Below, piece after piece: positions 60,039-64,000 of a DNA stretch of 64,000 bases; within the stretch, counting starts at the first letter, position 1, and every line of letters starts with the position of its first letter. The notes beneath the pieces were generated by a model. The model did no database searches. It saw only the letters and a list, made by a program, of their open reading frames with translations, and had not been told where the DNA came from. A program made the translations under genes and the position numbers. Origin of the DNA: Aliishimia sp965656085 (GTDB lineage Bacteria > Pseudomonadota > Alphaproteobacteria > Rhodobacterales > Rhodobacteraceae); assembly GCA_965656085.1 (NCBI GenBank), contig CBFHJA010000013.1, forward strand, positions 1 to 64,000, written 5' to 3'.

Positions 60039-60770
60039 TTAGCTCTTTGCCTTGCGGCGGCGTGCAACAAATCCAAGGCCACCGAGACCTGCTGCGAGCA
60101 GCACAGCGCTGGCTGGGAGCGGGATCGGGGCCGCACTCACGGCGATATTCGTGAAGGTCCCGATTTGGCTTTCGGCGTAGATGCCTACAGCGCCAGACAT
60201 GCTCGCGGTCGGTGTCACAGTTCCACTGAATGTCGTGGTCCCACCGGTGCCGAAACTGTATGACAAGGTCCCACCGGTGCGCGCCACGGACAGATCGTAA
60301 GTTGTGTTGGGTGCGCCTACGAAACCTGACTGTTCAACAAGTACAGTCGAGACATCGTTGATCTCCTGAATGATCCAGAACCCATCAGCGAGACAGTCCA
60401 AGGTGCAGAAATTATTTGTTTCAAAGCTGTTTCCCGAGTCTCCGAGCCCACCATAGGACACGCCCATACGGATGTTGTTTGACGGATCCGTCCAGCCAAG
60501 AAGCAGGCCCAAGACATCATCATCCGAGCTGTTCCCGCGCAAAGACAATGAATAGGTGAAGTTGCCTGCGAGGGTGAAGTCGCTAATCAGGCTCCCGCTG
60601 TCGTTGCTTGGCATCGTCGCAGATGTCGCGGTCGGACTTGTGAAAGGGGTCGCTGTGCGCAGCAATGCCGGCGCGACAGTGCCCGTCCAGTTGTTTGTAT
60701 CGACTGTTGCCGCGAACGCGCTGCCTGCGGAGAGGCAAAGTGCGGCTGCTGTGAAGCTAATGTTTTTCAT
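60039..60770 (-). CDS. VPLPA-CTERM sorting-signal protein
   Basis: This is a 243-residue exported protein. An N-terminal signal peptide (MKNISFTAAALCLSAGSAFAA) precedes a beta-rich mature domain of LamG-like composition, rich in Thr/Ser/Asn. The C-terminus IPLPASAVLLAAGLGGLGFVARRRKAKS is the VPLPA-CTERM signal: a PLPA motif, a hydrophobic helix and a basic tail, recognised by exosortase-type enzymes. Such proteins are surface or matrix components. No exosortase gene is in the window. A terminator follows. Confidence 0.85.
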   Translation of the reverse strand: MKNISFTAAALCLSAGSAFAATVDTNNWTGTVAPALLRTATPFTSPTATSATMPSNDSGSLISDFTLAGNFTYSLSLRGNSSDDDVLGLLLGWTDPSNNIRMGVSYGGLGDSGNSFETNNFCTLDCLADGFWIIQEINDVSTVLVEQSGFVGAPNTTYDLSVARTGGTLSYSFGTGGTTTFSGTVTPTASMSGAVGIYAESQIGTFTNIAVSAAPIPLPASAVLLAAGLGGLGFVARRRKAKS

Positions 60771-60845
60771 TTTGAGACTCTTTGGTACTTGTTTTTGACG
60801 CAGTTACTACGCTTTTTATGTTCATACCCGTCAGTTCGGGGCAAG

Positions 60846-60877
60846 CAAGAAGGCGCCCCCTGCGGAGCGCCTTCTTG
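60846..60877 (-). terminator. Stem-loop terminator downstream of glnA
   Basis: CAAGAAGGCGC and GCGCCTTCTTG form an 11-bp perfect stem around CCCCTGCGGA. It lies about 25 bp after the glnA stop on the minus strand; a short T-poor tail follows, so efficiency is uncertain. Confidence 0.65.
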
Positions 60878-60900
60878 TATTTTCACGCGAAGCGAATGGC

Positions 60901-62307
60901 TTAGCAGGAGTAGTACATGCCAAACTCGACCGGGTGGGGCGTGTGTTCGTACTTCTCGATCTCTTCCATCTTCAGCTCGATATAGCCCTCGATCTGGTCC
61001 TTGGTGAACACGTCACCGGCCAGCAGGAAGTCCATGTCCGCTTCAAGCTCTTCCATCGCCTCACGCAAGCTGCCGCAGACCGTCGGGATGCCCGCCAGCT
61101 CTTCGGGCGGCAGATCGTAGAGGTCCTTGTCGGACGGCTCGCCCGGGTGGATCTTGTTCTTGATGCCGTCGATGCCGGCCATCAAGAGCGCCGCGAAGCA
61201 CAGGTAGGGGTTCGCGGACGGGTCGGGGAAGCGGGCCTCGACGCGCTTTGCCTTCGGGCTTTCGGTCCACGGGATCCGCACGCAGCCGGAGCGGTTGCGG
61301 GCCGAATACGCACGCAGAACCGGGGCTTCGAAGCCGGGGATCAGGCGCTTGTAGGAGTTGGTGGACGGGTTGGTGAAGGCGTTGAGAGCCTTGGCGTGCT
61401 TGAGGATGCCGCCGATGAAGTAGAGCGCTTCGTCGGAAAGGTCCGCGTATTTGTCACCCGCGAAGAGCGGCTTGCCGTCCTTCCAGATCGACATGTTGCA
61501 GTGCATGCCGGTGCCGTTGTCGCCATAGATCGGCTTCGGCATGAACGTCGCCGACTTGCCATAGGCGGCGGCTACGTTGTGGATGACATACTTGTATTTC
61601 TGAAGCTCGTCGGCCTGCGTGGTGAGCGAGCCGAAGATCAGGCCAAGCTCATGCTGACAGGACGCCACCTCGTGGTGGTGCTTATCGACCTTCATGCCGA
61701 TGCGCTTCATGGTGGAGAGCATCTCGGAGCGCAGGTCCTGGGACTCATCGGTGGGGTTGACCGGGAAGTAGCCACCCTTGACGCCCGGGCGGTGGCCCAT
61801 GTTGCCCATCTCGTACTCGGTGTCGGTGTTCCACGACGCGTCTGTTGCATCGACTTCGTAGGACACTTTGTTGATCGAGTTGGAGAAGCGCACGTCGTCG
61901 AAGAGGAAGAATTCCGCTTCCGGGCCCCAGTAGGATACGTCGCCGATGCCGGAAGATTTCAGGTAGGCTTCGGCTTTTTCGGCGGTGCCGCGCGGGTCAC
62001 GCTCATAGGCTTCCCCGGTGTCGGGCTCGACGATGGAGCAATGCACGCAGAGTGTTTTCTCGGCGTAGAACGGGTCCATGTAGATGCTCTCGGTGTCGGG
62101 CATCAGTTTCATGTCCGAGGCTTCGATGGACTTCCAGCCCGCAACGGACGAGCCATCGAACATGAAGCCTTCTTCGAGGAAGTCCTCATCGACCTGATCG
62201 GCCATCACGGTCACGTGCTGCAGCTTGCCACGTGGATCCGTGAAGCGGATGTCCACATACGCGACGTCCTCGTCCTTCATCAGTTTGAGCATGTCTTTTG
62301 CGCTCAT
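60901..62307 (-). CDS. glnA: Type I glutamine synthetase
   Basis: This 468-residue dodecameric enzyme makes glutamine from glutamate, ammonia and ATP. Conserved blocks include MFDGSSVAGWKSIEASDMKL, YWGPEAEFFLFDD, HHHEVASCQHELGL, NPSTNSYKRLIPGFEAP and RFPDPSANPYL. The adenylylation tyrosine is Y397 in DLYDLPPEE, so GlnE control is expected. Length equals E. coli GlnA. It is preceded by glnB on the same strand with a 56-bp gap, the classic alphaproteobacterial glnB-glnA operon. Confidence 0.97.
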   Translation of the reverse strand: MSAKDMLKLMKDEDVAYVDIRFTDPRGKLQHVTVMADQVDEDFLEEGFMFDGSSVAGWKSIEASDMKLMPDTESIYMDPFYAEKTLCVHCSIVEPDTGEAYERDPRGTAEKAEAYLKSSGIGDVSYWGPEAEFFLFDDVRFSNSINKVSYEVDATDASWNTDTEYEMGNMGHRPGVKGGYFPVNPTDESQDLRSEMLSTMKRIGMKVDKHHHEVASCQHELGLIFGSLTTQADELQKYKYVIHNVAAAYGKSATFMPKPIYGDNGTGMHCNMSIWKDGKPLFAGDKYADLSDEALYFIGGILKHAKALNAFTNPSTNSYKRLIPGFEAPVLRAYSARNRSGCVRIPWTESPKAKRVEARFPDPSANPYLCFAALLMAGIDGIKNKIHPGEPSDKDLYDLPPEELAGIPTVCGSLREAMEELEADMDFLLAGDVFTKDQIEGYIELKMEEIEKYEHTPHPVEFGMYYSC

Positions 62308-62363
62308 TCGTAATCCCCTCTCTTCTGAGTTTATAGGTTGGGTGTGGGTGACTGGTGCGCTGG

Positions 62364-62702
62364 TCAGAGCGCGTCGGAATCGGTTTCGCCGGTCCGGATG
62401 CGGATAGCCTGCTCCACCGGAGACACGAAGATCTTGCCATCGCCGATCTTCTCGGTCTTGGCGGCGCTGACAATGGCGTCGACCGCGGCTTCGACCTGAT
62501 CGTCGTCGAGCACGATCTCGACTTTCACCTTGGGCAGGAAGTCGACGACGTATTCTGCGCCGCGGTAAAGTTCCGTGTGGCCCTTCTGACGGCCGAAGCC
62601 TTTGACTTCGACAACCGAGAGCCCTTGCACGCCCACGTCTTGCAGGGCTTCTTTGACTTCATCCAGTTTGAACGGTTTGATGATCGCCTCGATCTTCTTC
62701 AT
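62364..62702 (-). CDS. glnB: Nitrogen regulatory protein P-II
   Basis: This 112-residue trimeric PII signal protein starts MKKIEAIIKPFKLDEVKEAL. The T-loop carries GRQKGHTELYRGAEYVVDFLPKVK with the uridylylation tyrosine Y51. The C-terminal signature VSAAKTEKIGDGKIFV is intact. It senses 2-oxoglutarate, ATP/ADP and glutamine status and controls glnA adenylylation and NtrB. AGGAGGCCC precedes the ATG. It is divergent from nnrE; I saw no clear sigma-54 promoter. Confidence 0.97.
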   Translation of the reverse strand: MKKIEAIIKPFKLDEVKEALQDVGVQGLSVVEVKGFGRQKGHTELYRGAEYVVDFLPKVKVEIVLDDDQVEAAVDAIVSAAKTEKIGDGKIFVSPVEQAIRIRTGETDSDAL

Positions 62703-62875
62703 GGGGCCTCCTCCGGGTCTTTCGACACTGGCAGATCAGGTTTGGATTGGGGCGTCTATCGGATAGGGTGCAGTGGTGAGAACGGGGCGCGGATTCAGAA
62801 CGGATTTGGCAATGTCCTGTTAAGTTTTATGCACGGTGCGTAAAATTTAGTCGTTAATGAATCGCGGAGAGGCAG

Positions 62876-63646
62876 ATGACGCCCATAACGGCATGTGAGA
62901 TGCGCAAAATCGAGCAAGATGCCATCGGCTCCGGTCAGGTCACCGGGCTGGCGTTGATGGAGCGCGCAGGGCGGGGCGTGGTCGAAGCCATTTTCGAGAC
63001 ATGGCCCGAGCTCAAAGCATCGGACCGGAGGGCCAGCGCCCCGGATCGCCCGGGATATTTGGCACCAAACGAAAACAGCAAGGCAGTTGTCCTTTGCGGG
63101 CCGGGGAACAATGGCGGCGACGGATTTGTGGTGGCGCGGCTGCTGGCGGAGCGCGGCTGGTCCGTCGAGGTATATCTCTTCGGCGACGCCGAAAAGCTGC
63201 CCCCCGATGCGCGCGTGAACTACGAGCGGTGGTGTCAGATCGGAGAGGTTTCCCCTTATGTCGATAAAGGGCCGGCCGCCTTTGCGCTCGACCCCCAGAA
63301 CTGGGGCACGGACACGCTCGCCATTGATGCGCTCTTCGGAACGGGGCTCACGCGCGCGGTGCAAGGCTTTGATGCCTTTGGGTGGATGACGCAGGTCTCC
63401 GAGTGGTCGCTGCCCGCTGAGCAGCGCAGCGGCGACTATCCCGGCTGCCGCGTCGTGTCCGTGGATATCCCCAGCGGGATCAGCGCCGATACCGGACAGT
63501 ACATTCGGGGCGCAGAGACACCCAAGCACCACGAAGATATCAAGGCCCATCTGACGGTCAGTTTTCACCGCGCCAAACGCGGCCACGGCCTCGCCGACGG
63601 CCCGGACGCCTGTGGCACACTGGTCGTTAAGGATATCGGTCTATAG
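62876..63646 (+). CDS. nnrE: NAD(P)H-hydrate epimerase (YjeF N-terminal domain)
   Basis: This 256-residue protein carries the YjeF N-terminal domain. MRKIEQDAIGSGQVTGLALMERAGRG and GPGNNGGDG (75-83) open a Rossmann-like fold; DALFGTGLTRAV and VVSVDIPSGISADTG follow. It epimerises damaged (R)-NAD(P)HX so the dehydratase can repair it. In most bacteria epimerase and dehydratase are one fused protein; here the dehydratase is the next gene, 45 bp away. Confidence 0.88.
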   Translation: MTPITACEMRKIEQDAIGSGQVTGLALMERAGRGVVEAIFETWPELKASDRRASAPDRPGYLAPNENSKAVVLCGPGNNGGDGFVVARLLAERGWSVEVYLFGDAEKLPPDARVNYERWCQIGEVSPYVDKGPAAFALDPQNWGTDTLAIDALFGTGLTRAVQGFDAFGWMTQVSEWSLPAEQRSGDYPGCRVVSVDIPSGISADTGQYIRGAETPKHHEDIKAHLTVSFHRAKRGHGLADGPDACGTLVVKDIGL

Positions 63647-63691
63647 CGCTTTCATCTTGCCACAAATATACCCGCCTGAGGTAAACCCTTC

Positions 63692-64000
63692 ATGTCCATC
63701 CCCCCCCTGACGGCCCACGATCTTCCTGACCTTTCGAAGGGGCAGGGGCACAAATATGCCCATGGGCACGCGCTGGTCCTGTCCGGACCACCCGGCAAGG
63801 GCGGGGCGGCGCGACTGGCAGCGCGGGGGGCACTGCGGATCGGTGCGGGGCTCGTGACGGTAGGCTGTCCACAGAGGGCTGTGTTCGAACACGCGGCCCA
63901 GCTCAACGCCATCATGGTGGCCGGGCTCGATGGGGCCTTCGGTTTGGCCGAGTTTCTGGAAGACCCGCGCATTACCGCGATCTGTCTCGGGCCGGGACTG
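63692..64000 (+). CDS. nnrD: ADP/ATP-dependent NAD(P)H-hydrate dehydratase (5' part, cut by window end)
   Basis: Only the first 103 codons are in the window: MSIPPLTAHDLPDLSKGQGH, then KYAHGHALVLSGPPGKGGAARLAARGALRIGAGLVTVGCP, and ending CLGPGL. This is the N-terminal part of the ribokinase-like CARKD/NnrD domain, which dehydrates (S)-NAD(P)HX back to NAD(P)H using ADP or ATP. It is co-directional with the epimerase, so the YjeF fusion is split into two genes here. The stop codon lies beyond the window. Confidence 0.85.
   Translation, partial: MSIPPLTAHDLPDLSKGQGHKYAHGHALVLSGPPGKGGAARLAARGALRIGAGLVTVGCPQRAVFEHAAQLNAIMVAGLDGAFGLAEFLEDPRITAICLGPGL

Noticed and set aside
62703..62875. Sigma-54 (NtrC-dependent) promoter for glnB
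   Set aside because: No TGGCAC-N5-TTGC-like sequence could be seen upstream of glnB.

Overview
The window is chromosomal DNA of an alphaproteobacterium, most likely a marine Rhodobacteraceae (Roseobacter-group) member. Three things point there: the high GC content; the conserved order secDF, Mth938-domain gene, ccmABCDG, acnA; and a DUF1127 gene followed by anti-Shine-Dalgarno hairpins. A complete DMSP lyase gene, dddP, adds a marine signature.

Layout. 1-664: a broken tyrosine-integrase gene with arm-type-like repeats beside tRNA-Gly(GCC). 771-10571: central metabolism and maintenance (pyc, lldD, uvrD, DUF1127 with a small-RNA locus, mrp, a PNPOx-like stress protein). 11264-23045: a division and cell-wall (dcw) run, mraZ-rsmH-ftsL-ftsI-murE-murF-mraY-...-murD. 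It is interrupted before murD by an SDR gene, an ACT-like gene and an AT-rich orphan, and it does not continue into ftsW/murG after murD. 23340-25454: an AT-richer accessory patch with a methyltransferase, a repeat-bearing Tat lipoprotein and a BrnA-like protein. 25707-32503: yajC-secD-secF, a TauE/SafE permease, a Mth938-domain gene, then ccmA-ccmB-ccmC-ccmD-ccmG for cytochrome c maturation. 32630-45920: acnA, DUF1223, a lipid A-type acyltransferase, an EamA permease, an isolated fliG, small secreted proteins, purB, an alpha/beta hydrolase-OsmC fusion and an exo/endonuclease-like gene.

45921-55680 is the main accessory region. It holds an aminopeptidase/NicX-like gene paired with an AhpD-like gene, an IS5-type transposase remnant, two small unknown genes, a 1617-residue exported protein, a CPBP protease and a degenerate M23-like protein. 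The giant protein ends in what reads as a protein-kinase-like domain (glycine-rich loop, D-x-H-x-G-N loop, IDPG) after a hydrophobic pre-toxin-like segment. I regard it as the best candidate for an undescribed effector or toxin system. 55682-64000 returns to dddP, a DUF3445 demethylase-like gene, a VPLPA-CTERM protein, glnB-glnA and nnrE-nnrD, the last cut by the window edge.

Several short intergenic repeat families recur across the window: a CTTTGGCCAAAAATATCC-type element (seven copies), GTATGGC iterons with a 12-bp period (two loci), CCCGGGTCAAGCCCGGG-type palindromes, and a GTAGGGTGGGCAATCTGCCC element. All functions are inferred from translated sequence and remembered family motifs; no database search was run.
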